64,000 bases of DNA from an uncultured Prevotella sp. (GTDB taxonomy: Bacteria; Bacteroidota; Bacteroidia; Bacteroidales; Bacteroidaceae). The stretch's first letter is position 1. Each line of letters starts with the position of its first letter. The stretch covers positions 62,001 through 126,000 of the forward strand of contig CAAGKM010000023.1 in assembly GCA_900770395.1 (NCBI GenBank), given 5' to 3'. Shown one piece after another: positions 42,048 to 51,475 of the stretch. Made by a program: the position numbers and the translations under genes. A model generated the notes under the pieces. That model did no database searches and had not been told where the DNA came from. It saw only the letters and a list, made by a program, of their open reading frames with translations.

Positions 42048-42079
42048 TTTGGATAATTCGTGGAAAATACGTAACTTTG
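42048..42079 (+). promoter_or_regulatory. Promoter of obg
   Basis: TTTG (42048-42051), 20 bases, TAACTTTG (42072-42079). It supports the obg start at 42103 rather than an in-frame ATG at 42004. Confidence 0.75.
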
Positions 42080-42102
42080 CACACTGTATTAACATTAATG
42101 TA

Positions 42103-43275
42103 ATGGCCGAGTCAAATTTTGTAGATTATGTGAAGATATGCTGCCGCTCAGGCAAGGGCGGCAGAGGCTCCATGCACCTTCGTCATGTTAAATATAATCC
42201 TAACGGTGGACCAGACGGTGGAGACGGCGGTCATGGAGGAAGTATATATCTACGCGGCAACCACAACTACTGGACGTTGCTGCACCTGAAGTATGAGCGC
42301 CACATTTTTGCCGAGCATGGCGGCAACGGCGGGCGCGACAAATGCCACGGCACCAACGGCAAGGACATCTATATTGATGTGCCTTGTGGTACGGTGGTGT
42401 ATAATGCCGAAACGGGCAAGTATGTCTGCGATGTGTCCTATGACGGACAGGAGGTGCTGTTGCTCAAGGGAGGGCGTGGCGGATTAGGTAACTTTCAGTT
42501 CCGCACAGCCACCAATCAGGCACCGCGCTATGCACAGCCCGGCGAGCCTATGCAGGAGATGACCATCATCCTTGAGCTTAAGTTGCTTGCCGATGTGGGA
42601 CTTGTGGGCTTTCCCAATGCAGGAAAGTCAACTTTGCTCACAGCACTGTCGAGCGCGCGTCCCAAGATTGCCAACTATCCGTTTACCACCCTTGAGCCTT
42701 CATTAGGCATTGTGGCATACCGCGACCATCAGTCGTTTGTGATGGCAGACATTCCCGGCATCATCGAGGGAGCAAGTGAGGGTAAAGGTCTCGGACTGCG
42801 TTTCCTGCGACATATTGAGCGCAACTCGCTGCTGCTGTTTATGGTGCCCGGTGACACCGACGACATAAAGCGTGAATATGAGATACTGCTGCATGAGTTG
42901 GAAAACTTCAATCCCGAGATGCTCGACAAACACCGTGTGCTTGCTGTCACCAAGTGCGACCTGCTTGACGATGAGCTTATAGAGATGCTGCGCGAGACTC
43001 TGCCCGACGACCTGCCTGTGGTGTTTATATCGAGCGTGGCAAACATGGGACTCGTGGAACTGAAGGACATTCTCTGGCATGAGCTTAACAGCGAGAGCAA
43101 CAAGCTGACTGCAATCACAGCTGAGGATACCCTCGTACACCGTGACAAGGACATGACACGCTTTGCCGCCGAGATGGAGGCTGAAGGTGAGGACGAGGAC
43201 ATCGTTTACATCGATGAGGACGAGATTGAGGATTTCGATGAGGACGATATCGAATATGTAGACATTGAGGACTAA
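42103..43275 (+). CDS. obg: GTPase Obg/CgtA
   Basis: A 390-residue protein starting MAESNFVDYVKI. The glycine-rich Obg fold (about 1-158) has CCRSGKGGRGSMHLRHVKY, GPDGGDGGHGGSIYLRG and LKGGRGGLGNFQF. The GTPase domain has the P-loop GFPNAGKSTLL near 168, switch-II DIPGIIEGASEGKGLG near 212, TKCD near 281 and SSVA near 308. The C-terminal 50 residues are strongly acidic (DEDEIEDFDEDDIEYVDIED), as in other Bacteroidetes. A cytoplasmic GTPase in 50S assembly and stress response. The start was chosen from the promoter and family N-terminus. Followed by pgeF after four bases. Confidence 0.96.
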   Translation: MAESNFVDYVKICCRSGKGGRGSMHLRHVKYNPNGGPDGGDGGHGGSIYLRGNHNYWTLLHLKYERHIFAEHGGNGGRDKCHGTNGKDIYIDVPCGTVVYNAETGKYVCDVSYDGQEVLLLKGGRGGLGNFQFRTATNQAPRYAQPGEPMQEMTIILELKLLADVGLVGFPNAGKSTLLTALSSARPKIANYPFTTLEPSLGIVAYRDHQSFVMADIPGIIEGASEGKGLGLRFLRHIERNSLLLFMVPGDTDDIKREYEILLHELENFNPEMLDKHRVLAVTKCDLLDDELIEMLRETLPDDLPVVFISSVANMGLVELKDILWHELNSESNKLTAITAEDTLVHRDKDMTRFAAEMEAEGEDEDIVYIDEDEIEDFDEDDIEYVDIED

Positions 43276-43279
43276 TTTT

Positions 43280-43996
43280 ATGGACGGATTTCTGCTATAT
43301 AATATAAATAAGGTGTCGGATGTGGTGGCGTTTACCACAAAACGCTCCGTGGGGCGTGACCGTGAGGCTATATGCCGCATGCTCGGTATTGATGATGCCC
43401 ATCTTGTTTATCCGCATCAGACTCACGGCACCGTAATCCGTCAGATAGGCAAAGAGTTTATTGCTCTCTCTGCCGACACCAAGAAGATGATTCTTGAGGG
43501 AGTGGACGCTGTGTTCACCAATGTGCCTGGAGTATGCGTGGCTGTGTCTACTGCCGACTGCATACCCGTGCTTATCTACGACACGGAGCATCATGCCGCT
43601 GCGGCTATTCATGCAGGATGGCGTGGCACAGTGGCAAGGATTGTTCGCAAGACTATTGAGGAGATGGCTGTGGCATACGGCACACGTCCCGAGGCTTTGC
43701 ACTGCATCATTGGTCCCGGCATCTCACAAGAAAACTTTGAGGTGGGCGAAGAGGTTTATGCGCAGTTTGCCGAGGCTGGATTCCCAATGGATCAGATAGC
43801 CATGCGCCCCGGCAATGCCAAGCCTCACCTTGACCTTTGGGCTGCCAACCGCATAGAGCTGGAAAGCATTGGAGTGCCTGCTGAGAATATACATGTGGAT
43901 GGCACCTGCACCTTTGATCATAGTGGCGAATACTTCTCCGCACGTCATGACGGGGCGGCAACGGGAAGAATGCTGAACGGAATAATAATAAAATAA
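43280..43996 (+). CDS. pgeF: Purine nucleoside phosphorylase / laccase-domain protein PgeF (YfiH family)
   Basis: 238 residues from the ATG at 43280. Family motifs: AFTTKRSVG, LVYPHQTHG, VSTADCIPVLIYD with the zinc-ligand Cys, HAGWRGTVARI with the His ligand, and IIGPGISQENFEVG. Family members (formerly polyphenol oxidases) act on adenosine/inosine, and PgeF edits peptidoglycan-precursor errors in E. coli. The C-terminus holds CTFDHSGEYFSARHDG. Located between obg and the M23 gene with 4- and 18-base gaps, so probably one operon. Confidence 0.93.
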   Translation: MDGFLLYNINKVSDVVAFTTKRSVGRDREAICRMLGIDDAHLVYPHQTHGTVIRQIGKEFIALSADTKKMILEGVDAVFTNVPGVCVAVSTADCIPVLIYDTEHHAAAAIHAGWRGTVARIVRKTIEEMAVAYGTRPEALHCIIGPGISQENFEVGEEVYAQFAEAGFPMDQIAMRPGNAKPHLDLWAANRIELESIGVPAENIHVDGTCTFDHSGEYFSARHDGAATGRMLNGIIIK

Positions 43997-44014
43997 GAAA
44001 ACTTAAACAGACCA

Positions 44015-45220
44015 ATGACTTTTAACCCAAAGACCAACAGGCTGACTGCGAATATCGTAAAGAGACTCGCAATGAATGTGCTTTTGTTCACGCTGCCGCT
44101 GACGGCAGTGGCAAAGGATGAGTTTACCGCACTTGAGCAACAGAAGATAAACATTGAGACAGAGGGACTGTTCAGCCGTTCCGATGTGTTTAATATTGAC
44201 TTTGCAGTTCTCCGTCCCACCGATTACTCATTTCCTCTTCCTGTGGGAAAGGCACGTCAGGGCAGGGACTATGCCATTGAGATAGACACAAAGAAAGGCG
44301 ATGCCGTGAAGGCGATGTTCGATGGAGTGGTGCGCCTGTCACGTGTTCACAGCCAGTTTGGTAATGTAATTGTGGTTCGTCACGATAATGGACTGGAGAC
44401 AATGTATGCCCGCAATGCCCAGAACCTTGTGAAGGTTGGTGACCATGTGAAGGCAGGACAGACCATAGCCATTGTCGGCACAGAGGGACTTCGCAGTTAT
44501 TGTGAGTTTGCCGTGATGGTTAATGGCTCACGCATCAATCCCGAGATTATTCTCGGACTGAAAAGCCTGCGTCTTCACCGCAAGACCATACAATGCCGCA
44601 AGACAACTGGCAGCAGTGTGGAGGTTGTCACTCTGACTGCTCCAAAGCCTGCGACTCTTAACAAGGAACTTGCCAACAAAGGAAAGGCTCCAGAGAATCC
44701 GTTTGCAAAAGGCAATAAGTTCACAGTTGACCTTGCTGACATGGACAACAATGAATGGTGTTATCCGTTGCAGGGAGCCAAGGTTATAAGTCATTATGGA
44801 CGCCGTGGAGGGCGTAATCATACTGGAGTGGATCTGAAAACTAAACCTAATGATAATATCCTTGCAGCCTTTTCCGGCGAGGTTGTGTTCTCGGGCAGAT
44901 ATTCCGCCTACGGCAACTACATACGCATTCGTCATTATAACGGACTGGAGACATGTTACAGCCATAATTCCAAGAACCTTGTGAAGGTAGGCGACCGTGT
45001 GAAGGCAGGGCAGGTGATTGCGCTTACCGGGCGCACAGGGCGTGCCACTACAGAACATCTGCATTTTGAGGTGAAGGTGAACGGACAGCACATCAATCCC
45101 GCAAATGTATTCGACCATGCCAACCATTCTGTCAAGCTCGAGGCGGTAACGTTCACCCGAAAGGGCAATGCCATATCGGTGTCATCGGACAAGAAATATA
45201 TGGCGAAAGGTAAAAAGTAA
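44015..45220 (+). CDS. Tandem M23 (LytM) domain protein, first domain degenerate
   Basis: A 401-residue exported protein; the hydrophobic segment MNVLLFTLPLTAVAKD begins at an internal Met (residue 20), so a shorter start is possible. Two related domains follow. Domain 1 (about 65-185: YAIEIDTKKGD, VVRHDNGLETMYARNAQNLV, then YCEFAVMVNG) lacks the zinc ligands. Domain 2 (about 245-370) keeps them: GRNHTGVDLKTKP (His and Asp of HxxxD) and EHLHFEVKVNG (HxH). So it is likely a cell-wall endopeptidase with one active and one substrate-binding or regulatory copy, or, as with EnvC-like proteins, an activator. A 15-bp-stem terminator follows. Confidence 0.88.
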   Translation: MTFNPKTNRLTANIVKRLAMNVLLFTLPLTAVAKDEFTALEQQKINIETEGLFSRSDVFNIDFAVLRPTDYSFPLPVGKARQGRDYAIEIDTKKGDAVKAMFDGVVRLSRVHSQFGNVIVVRHDNGLETMYARNAQNLVKVGDHVKAGQTIAIVGTEGLRSYCEFAVMVNGSRINPEIILGLKSLRLHRKTIQCRKTTGSSVEVVTLTAPKPATLNKELANKGKAPENPFAKGNKFTVDLADMDNNEWCYPLQGAKVISHYGRRGGRNHTGVDLKTKPNDNILAAFSGEVVFSGRYSAYGNYIRIRHYNGLETCYSHNSKNLVKVGDRVKAGQVIALTGRTGRATTEHLHFEVKVNGQHINPANVFDHANHSVKLEAVTFTRKGNAISVSSDKKYMAKGKK

Positions 45221-45246
45221 GTATGTTTAGAAATTTATTAAGCATT

Positions 45247-45282
45247 AAATTCGTGTTGAATCCATATTCAACACGAATTTTT
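45247..45282 (+). terminator. Intrinsic terminator after the M23 gene
   Basis: AAATTCGTGTTGAAT (45247-45261) pairs perfectly with ATTCAACACGAATTT (45266-45280) around a CCAT loop, ending in a run of five T. Confidence 0.93.
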
Positions 45283-45454
45283 ATTGTATTTTTATGATAT
45301 AAGCTCTTCAAAGATAAAAAAATAGCGAATATTTGAAAATATAATGGTTTTGTAACACATATTACGAAAAAAATGTTTAATTTTGCACCGAAGATATAAA
45401 AAGGGGTGAATATCACCCTGTATTAGGTATTAATTTTTAAACAATTTAAATTTT

Positions 45455-48400
45455 ATGTACAAGAGATTGTATTTCCTAATCGCCACTTTGCTGCTGATGG
45501 TTTCCTCAGCCGTGGCACAGGTTACTACGTCTGGAATCAACGGTAAAATCTCTGATGGGAATGAGGCCATCATAGGTGCAACTGTTGTGGCAAAGCATTT
45601 GCCGTCAGGTACTGTTTACCGTTCGGTAACCAATGTTAATGGTCGCTACAGCATCACAGGAATGCGTCCGGGAGGTCCTTATGAGGTCGAGATTTCGTAT
45701 ATCGGCTATCAGGGTAAGAAAGTAAATGGCCTTACTCTTACACTGGGACAAAATTCAATTGTAAATGCTACATTGAAGGAAGGCTCTGAGATTCTTGACG
45801 AGGTTGTTGTCTCTGGTTCACGTGCAAGTAACATGCGTACCGACCGTGCCGGAGCTGTGACAAGTGTTGACGCTGAGAAAATGGCGACAATCCCAACTAT
45901 CAGCCGTAGCATGAATGACATTATGAAGCTGACTCCTACAGGAGCCAACATCGGCAGTGGTTTTGCTGTTGGTGGCGGTAACTACCGTCAGTCGTATGTC
46001 ACTGTCGACGGTGCGGCATTTAACAATGCATTCGGTATTGGCGGCAATCTGCCTGCCGGCGGCTCTCCTATCTCTATCGATGCTCTTGATCAGATTACCG
46101 TTTCCACCACTCCTTTCGATGTTCGTCAGAGCGGTTTCACTGGAGGTTCTATCAGTGCAGTGACAAAGAGCGGTACCAACGAGTTTAAGGGAACTGCTTA
46201 TATGTACACCCGTAATAATCATCTCACAGGTAATAAGGTCGGTGATTATGAACTTACGCGTTCTTCCGGTCATAATACAATGTATGGTCTTTCTATTGGC
46301 GGTCCTATCATCAAGGATAAACTGTTCTTCTTCGTAAACGGTGAATACACCAATGAGGTATCCGCAGGACCTACTTACCGTGCCCGTAATTCGGATAGCG
46401 ACGAGTGGAAAACTTCAGGTCAGGTGCGCCGTCCAACAGTGCAGCGTATGGATGAAATCCGTAACTTCTTGATTCAGAATTATAATTATGATCCAGGACG
46501 TTATCAGAACTATACACTTGAAACTCCTTCGTATAAGTTGCTTGCCCGATTGGACTATAACATTAATGAGAACAACAAGGTGAATGTGCGTTTCTCGACA
46601 ACTCACACCAAAGACAGCAATAATCCTTCAAATTCTACGACTCCATTGCGCAACAACATCATCTATGGTTCTACATCAATGACCCGTGGCAGCAACTATG
46701 CCATTCCTTTTGAGTCGGCACGTTATTTCCAGGAGAAGAACTTCACTTCATTTGCTGCCGAGTGGAACGCAAAATGGGGAAGTGTAAACAATGTTTTGCG
46801 TGCCACATATTCATATCAGGATGAGCCCCGTTCATATGAGGGTGGTCCGTTCCCTACTGTGGATATTCTTGAGGATAAGGCAGTGTATACAACATTCGGT
46901 CCAGATCCTTTCACAGAGGGTAATCTTCGTCAGGTGAAGACCTTTGTTGCAACCGATGAGGTGACATGGACTGTGGGCATGCACAATCTTATGGGCGGTT
47001 TGCAGTTTGAGACCAACCAGGCTGTAAACGGATTTGCACAGGCAGCCAATGGATACTATGTGTTCAGCTCATGGGATGATTTCGTGCAGAAGAAGCCTGC
47101 CGCAGCTTTTGGATTTACATTCAACAATGCTGATCCGACATCTATCTTCCAGTCAAAAATCAAATATAACCAGTTCTCCGCTTATCTGCAGGATCAGATA
47201 AACATCAGCGAGAACTTCCGCATCACAGCCGGACTTCGTTTTGAGTTGCCAATCTATCCGGATTTGGATAACAACTATAATACTGCGTATGCAAAGCTTA
47301 TGGCATCGCAGAATTATATGAGATTGAAGAATCCTGACGGAACATATACCAATGATAACGGACAGCTCGTGCCTCTGAACTATTCTACAGACCAGTTGCC
47401 TGACAGCAAGATTACAGTTTCTCCACGTGTGGGCTTCAACTGGGACATCATGGGCGACCGTAAGTATGTGCTCCGTGGTGGTATCGGTTATTTTGTTGGA
47501 CGTATACCTATGGTTTGGACAGTTTCTGTTGTCGGTAACTCAAACTGCGGACAGACACAGTATTTTTATAACACTGTTGCAGACGCAAAAGACCAGCCTC
47601 AGTTTGTTACCAACCGTGTGGATTTGGTAAACCAGCTTCCTTCGCTTGCCTCAGGCTCAACAGCGCCATCAAGCCCTACAATTATTGACAAGGATTTCAA
47701 GAATCCTGGCACTATCAAGGCATCTTTAGGTTTTGACGCAAAACTTCCAGGTGACATTGATTTCTCAGTGGAAGGACTTTATAGCCGTGAGATGAATCCA
47801 GCTGTGATACGCAATGACGGCCGTTATTGGGATGGAGCGTATATCACTCTCTCTCCAAACGACACACGTAAGTATTATCAGCAGTATGGCTATGCCAACA
47901 ACGGCAAGTGGGTGAACAACGGCAACAGTTATGTTATCACCAATGGCGGAAAGGCTGCTTATTATGCATCTATAACCGCATCTTTGGCAAAGAGATTTGA
48001 TTTCGGTCTTGATCTGTCTGCTTCTTACACATTTGCACGCTCTAAGGCATACGGCGACGGTGTGGGCGATCAGGTGAACTCTGCATACTATAATAACCGC
48101 TACTCTATCAATGGCGCTAATGACTGTGAGACAGGTTTTGGTAACTTCGTGTCTCCTCACCGTGTGGTTGCCACAGCCGCATATAAGCTGAAGTATCGTG
48201 GAGGTGCTTCTACTTTCGGACTGATGTATGAGGGCATGAATGTTGGTTATGGCTCTGATGGCTACAACGGTGCCCGTACAAGCTATACGCTCACCTCAAA
48301 TGTTGTGAACGATTATGGTGCAAGTGGTCTGCTTTACATCCCACGCTCACGTGAGGAACTTGACAGCTGGGCATTTAGCGACAGTAAGCTTGGAGATAAT

Positions 48401-48820
48401 GTTTACACAGCGGAAGAGCAGAAGAATGATTTCTGGTCTTATATCGAGCAGGATAGCTATCTGAGCGGACGTAAGGGCAAGTATGCTGAGCGTGGCGGTG
48501 TGGTAATGCCTTGGCATCATCAGCTTGACTTTAAGTTTACTCAGGATTTCAGTGTGAAGGCAGGCAAGTATAAAAACACTCTGCAGCTTGGTGTTGACAT
48601 CCGCAATGTGTTGAACCTGCTCAATAGCGATTGGGGACTCTACAAGCGTATGAACAATATGAGTTTGTTGAAGTATATCACTGATTCTAAGGATGGTCCT
48701 GTAAATACATTCCAGTTCCAAAAGAACGGCCAGGAGCGTCTTACCACAACTTGGAGCGATTACAGGGCATTTGGCTCAACATACTCTGTTCAGTTCTCTC
48801 TGCGCTATATCTTCAATTAA
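45455..48820 (+). CDS. Oar-like TonB-dependent receptor with carboxypeptidase-regulatory domain
   Basis: A 1121-residue outer-membrane protein with a signal peptide (residues 1-22, ending AVAQ). CarboxypepD_reg-like beta-sandwich at about 27-110 (ISDGNEAIIGATVVAKHLPS, then YEVEISYIGYQGK); plug domain at about 118-240 (LDEVVVSGSRAS; VDGAAFNNAFGIGGNLPAGG; GGSISAVTKSGTNEFKGTAY); a long 22-strand barrel ending SVQFSLRYIFN with the expected aromatic near the C-terminus. There is no SusD partner and no TonB-box-SusC signature, so it belongs to the Oar/OmpA-related group rather than SusC. Cargo unknown. The -7 box TAATTTTG at 45378-45385 lies 70 bases upstream. A 13-bp hairpin follows. Confidence 0.85.
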   Translation: MYKRLYFLIATLLLMVSSAVAQVTTSGINGKISDGNEAIIGATVVAKHLPSGTVYRSVTNVNGRYSITGMRPGGPYEVEISYIGYQGKKVNGLTLTLGQNSIVNATLKEGSEILDEVVVSGSRASNMRTDRAGAVTSVDAEKMATIPTISRSMNDIMKLTPTGANIGSGFAVGGGNYRQSYVTVDGAAFNNAFGIGGNLPAGGSPISIDALDQITVSTTPFDVRQSGFTGGSISAVTKSGTNEFKGTAYMYTRNNHLTGNKVGDYELTRSSGHNTMYGLSIGGPIIKDKLFFFVNGEYTNEVSAGPTYRARNSDSDEWKTSGQVRRPTVQRMDEIRNFLIQNYNYDPGRYQNYTLETPSYKLLARLDYNINENNKVNVRFSTTHTKDSNNPSNSTTPLRNNIIYGSTSMTRGSNYAIPFESARYFQEKNFTSFAAEWNAKWGSVNNVLRATYSYQDEPRSYEGGPFPTVDILEDKAVYTTFGPDPFTEGNLRQVKTFVATDEVTWTVGMHNLMGGLQFETNQAVNGFAQAANGYYVFSSWDDFVQKKPAAAFGFTFNNADPTSIFQSKIKYNQFSAYLQDQINISENFRITAGLRFELPIYPDLDNNYNTAYAKLMASQNYMRLKNPDGTYTNDNGQLVPLNYSTDQLPDSKITVSPRVGFNWDIMGDRKYVLRGGIGYFVGRIPMVWTVSVVGNSNCGQTQYFYNTVADAKDQPQFVTNRVDLVNQLPSLASGSTAPSSPTIIDKDFKNPGTIKASLGFDAKLPGDIDFSVEGLYSREMNPAVIRNDGRYWDGAYITLSPNDTRKYYQQYGYANNGKWVNNGNSYVITNGGKAAYYASITASLAKRFDFGLDLSASYTFARSKAYGDGVGDQVNSAYYNNRYSINGANDCETGFGNFVSPHRVVATAAYKLKYRGGASTFGLMYEGMNVGYGSDGYNGARTSYTLTSNVVNDYGASGLLYIPRSREELDSWAFSDSKLGDNVYTAEEQKNDFWSYIEQDSYLSGRKGKYAERGGVVMPWHHQLDFKFTQDFSVKAGKYKNTLQLGVDIRNVLNLLNSDWGLYKRMNNMSLLKYITDSKDGPVNTFQFQKNGQERLTTTWSDYRAFGSTYSVQFSLRYIFN

Positions 48821-48864
48821 TAGCTTGGGTAAGTCAATATAGACTTAATCTATAAAATCTGAAT

Positions 48865-48914
48865 TACGGGCATTCTCTTAATCCCTTATGACAGGGAAAT
48901 GGAGAATGCCCGTA
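48865..48914 (+). terminator. Long hairpin after the TonB-dependent receptor gene
   Basis: TACGGGCATTCTC (48865-48877) pairs perfectly with GAGAATGCCCGTA (48902-48914), with an inner CCCT/AGGG stem. Only a weak T-run (TTCTG) follows, so termination or 3'-end protection are both possible. The rest of 48915-49207 is AT-rich; a -7 box TAATTTTG is seen at 49153-49160 before the kinase gene. Confidence 0.7.
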
Positions 48915-49207
48915 TTCTGTCGCAGGCGAAAATCTTGTAAAGTCAAGCTAAAATGTTTTTTGCTTAACATATAAATAATTATCAGCGAAGTATGGGAATA
49001 ATATTTATTAAGCTACAATTATGTTGTTCTAAAATCGGTTGCCCAATTCTTTTAATTGTATATTCTTGTTAAAAATGGTATGAAATATTTTAAATACGGT
49101 TAAATTCATATAGGATTTAACTGTAATATTATTAAAAGTAACGAAAAATTATTAATTTTGTGGTGTGATTTGATAAGTCTAACTCAGTAAAAATAGAAGA
49201 AAAATTT

Positions 49208-51475
49208 ATGAGCGGAAAAATCAGGTGCGCCATTTTATGTCTGATATGCCTTGGCTGTATTTCAGAATATGCGGTTGCCTCACGCCAAAGTAATGACGAT
49301 AATTTAATAGAACGGTCATGCAAGAACATGATTGTTATAAATTCGTATAACGAGAATGCGCCGTGGGTGCAGGCATATATCACTCCATTTATGATTGAGG
49401 CGGCGCGCCGCAAGGATCTGCAGTGTCAGATGGTGCACCTCAGCAGTACGCTCATCACCAACGACTCGGTGTTTGAAAAGGTGCAAGACGGTATTTTCGA
49501 GCGTTTCCGATACAATAAGCCCGAATATCTTGTGATAATAGGCAAGATGGGATTTGCCATGCGCGACAGGATAAAAAAAGAATGGGGTGACATACCTATT
49601 ATACTTATGTCTACCAACGATGAGATATGCGAGCGCCGCTATTTGTACAGCGGTGAGAATACAGGAGCTGACACAGCATCGTATATGCCGCTTTCGGAGT
49701 TGAGGCATAACTATAACTTTACGTTTATTGAGATACCTGAGTATTATGAGCAGACCATTGACCTGATGCTCTGTATGCAGCCGAAGATGCGCAAGCTGGT
49801 ATATGTGTCTGACATGTTGGCAAATAACGTGAGGCAAAACCGTCAGATACAGGAATATATAGACCGTAAGCACCATGGGCTGGAATATGAGTGGCTGCAG
49901 GTGTCGGAGGAGACAAGCGACTCTATACAGAGCTATCTCATGTCGGACGACATGGAGATAGGATTGCTGTTGTCGTCGATGTACTACAGCCGCGAAAGCG
50001 CCTTTGGATATCCCATGCTGGTGACCGATGACATCCGCCTTGTGGCGGCAACGCCGCACCCTGTGTTTACGCTAAAGCAAGGATATATGGAATATGGTGC
50101 GGTGGGCGGTTTCTTTCCTGACGAGGCTTATTTGCAGGACCGTACTCTTGACATATTCAAAAAGATGCTCAGCGGAGTGAGTATGAAAGACATCCCGTTT
50201 GTATATTCTGACATCAGCTACCCTATGATGGATTATAAACTCGCCGTGGATGCCGGACTTGACATGAGCTGTTGTCCTGAAGGCACTGTGGTTGTAAACA
50301 AGCCTTTGAGTGTGTGGGAGCGGTATTTCTGGCATATCTGTTTTACTGTCATTGTGGTGGCGGCGATAATAGCTGTGCTTATTGTGCTTATTGTGCAGCA
50401 GCGCCGGAGAATGCAGCTTATGGCAGCAAGACAGCGCACAGTGGACAATATGCCGGTTGCCTATCTGCTTGCCAAAGTGAAGCGAGACAAGACAGGAGTG
50501 ACGGACTATGAGATAAAAATGAGCAATCCAGCCATTAATGAACTTGTGGAAAAGTGCGTGGATGGCGGTTGCAGGGAAAACCTGTTTGACAGGGACTTTA
50601 TGTTGCGGCAGTTGGATTATCTCTACGATGTGCAGGATATTTGCGTGAGATTCTCATATTATTTCGAGCGTTGTGATGCATATTATGACTTCTTTGCGTG
50701 TGAGACAGCCGGTGAGGACGAGATTGAATTCTTCGGCATTGATGTTTCCGAGCGCAAGAAGCAGGAGGAGGATCTGATTGAGGCGCGCGAAGCTGCAAAG
50801 GAGTCGGACAGGCTGAAGTCGGCATTCCTTGCCAACATGAGCCACGAGATACGCACGCCGCTCAATGCCATCTTAGGTTTCTCAAATCTGCTTGCTGACT
50901 GTGACAATGAGGAAGAGCGCCGTGAGTTCATACAAATCATAAACACAAACAGCGACCAGTTGCTTACGCTTATCAACGACATTCTCGACCTTTCGGCAGT
51001 GGAGTCCAACAGATATAACTTCAAATATCAGCCTACTGATGTAAATGAGCTGATTGAGGGGCTGAAGGCTTCGCTGAAGATACGGATGCCGGAAGGCGTA
51101 GTGCTCAACTCCGCCATCGGTGCAGCCGAGTGTGTCGTTAATACCGATCCGGCACGCTTGTCGCAAGTGCTGACCAACTTGCTCACCAATGCCGCCAAGT
51201 TTACCGTTAAGGGAAGCGTTACCTTCGGTTATGAGCTGTCGGGCGACAACTTGTATTTCTTTGTTCGCGACACAGGCCGCGGTCTGTCGAAGGAAAACAG
51301 AGAGCTGGTGTTCCAGCGCTTTGTGAAGCTCGATGAGTTTGCCAAGGGCATAGGTCTCGGACTGGCTATTTGCCGCACTTTGGTTGAGAAAATGGGTGGT
51401 GAGATTGGAGTAGACTCTAAAGGCGAGGGGCAGGGCTGTACATTCTGGTTTACTCTGCCTTACAAGAAAGTATAA
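49208..51475 (+). CDS. Membrane sensor histidine kinase with periplasmic ABC-substrate-binding-like sensor
   Basis: A 755-residue protein. Signal anchor at about 4-24; periplasmic sensor at about 35-370 resembling ABC-type substrate-binding folds (IVINSYNENAPWVQAYITPF, IIGKMGFAMRDRIKKEWGDI, LVYVSDMLANN). One strong transmembrane helix at about 380-400 (HICFTVIVVAAIIAVLIVLI). A PAS-like linker at about 410-515; HisKA with phospho-acceptor His near 546 (FLANMSHEIRTPLNAILGF); HATPase at about 625-755 (LTNLLTNAAKFTVKGS, FVRDTGRGLSKE, GIGLGLAICRTL). No receiver and no DNA-binding domain, so it is not a hybrid regulator of the PUL type, and a response regulator must be elsewhere. Its last 26 bases overlap the end of convergent menD. 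Confidence 0.9.
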   Translation: MSGKIRCAILCLICLGCISEYAVASRQSNDDNLIERSCKNMIVINSYNENAPWVQAYITPFMIEAARRKDLQCQMVHLSSTLITNDSVFEKVQDGIFERFRYNKPEYLVIIGKMGFAMRDRIKKEWGDIPIILMSTNDEICERRYLYSGENTGADTASYMPLSELRHNYNFTFIEIPEYYEQTIDLMLCMQPKMRKLVYVSDMLANNVRQNRQIQEYIDRKHHGLEYEWLQVSEETSDSIQSYLMSDDMEIGLLLSSMYYSRESAFGYPMLVTDDIRLVAATPHPVFTLKQGYMEYGAVGGFFPDEAYLQDRTLDIFKKMLSGVSMKDIPFVYSDISYPMMDYKLAVDAGLDMSCCPEGTVVVNKPLSVWERYFWHICFTVIVVAAIIAVLIVLIVQQRRRMQLMAARQRTVDNMPVAYLLAKVKRDKTGVTDYEIKMSNPAINELVEKCVDGGCRENLFDRDFMLRQLDYLYDVQDICVRFSYYFERCDAYYDFFACETAGEDEIEFFGIDVSERKKQEEDLIEAREAAKESDRLKSAFLANMSHEIRTPLNAILGFSNLLADCDNEEERREFIQIINTNSDQLLTLINDILDLSAVESNRYNFKYQPTDVNELIEGLKASLKIRMPEGVVLNSAIGAAECVVNTDPARLSQVLTNLLTNAAKFTVKGSVTFGYELSGDNLYFFVRDTGRGLSKENRELVFQRFVKLDEFAKGIGLGLAICRTLVEKMGGEIGVDSKGEGQGCTFWFTLPYKKV

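Noticed and set aside
45335..45385. TTTTGTAACACAT upstream of the TonB-dependent receptor as a seventh operator
   Set aside because: Neither the 21-base repeat nor the 36-base distance to the -7 box is met.
49208..51475. Sensor kinase as the xylan hybrid two-component regulator
   Set aside because: It ends after the HATPase domain, with no receiver or AraC-type DNA-binding domain, and lies in the housekeeping part of the window.
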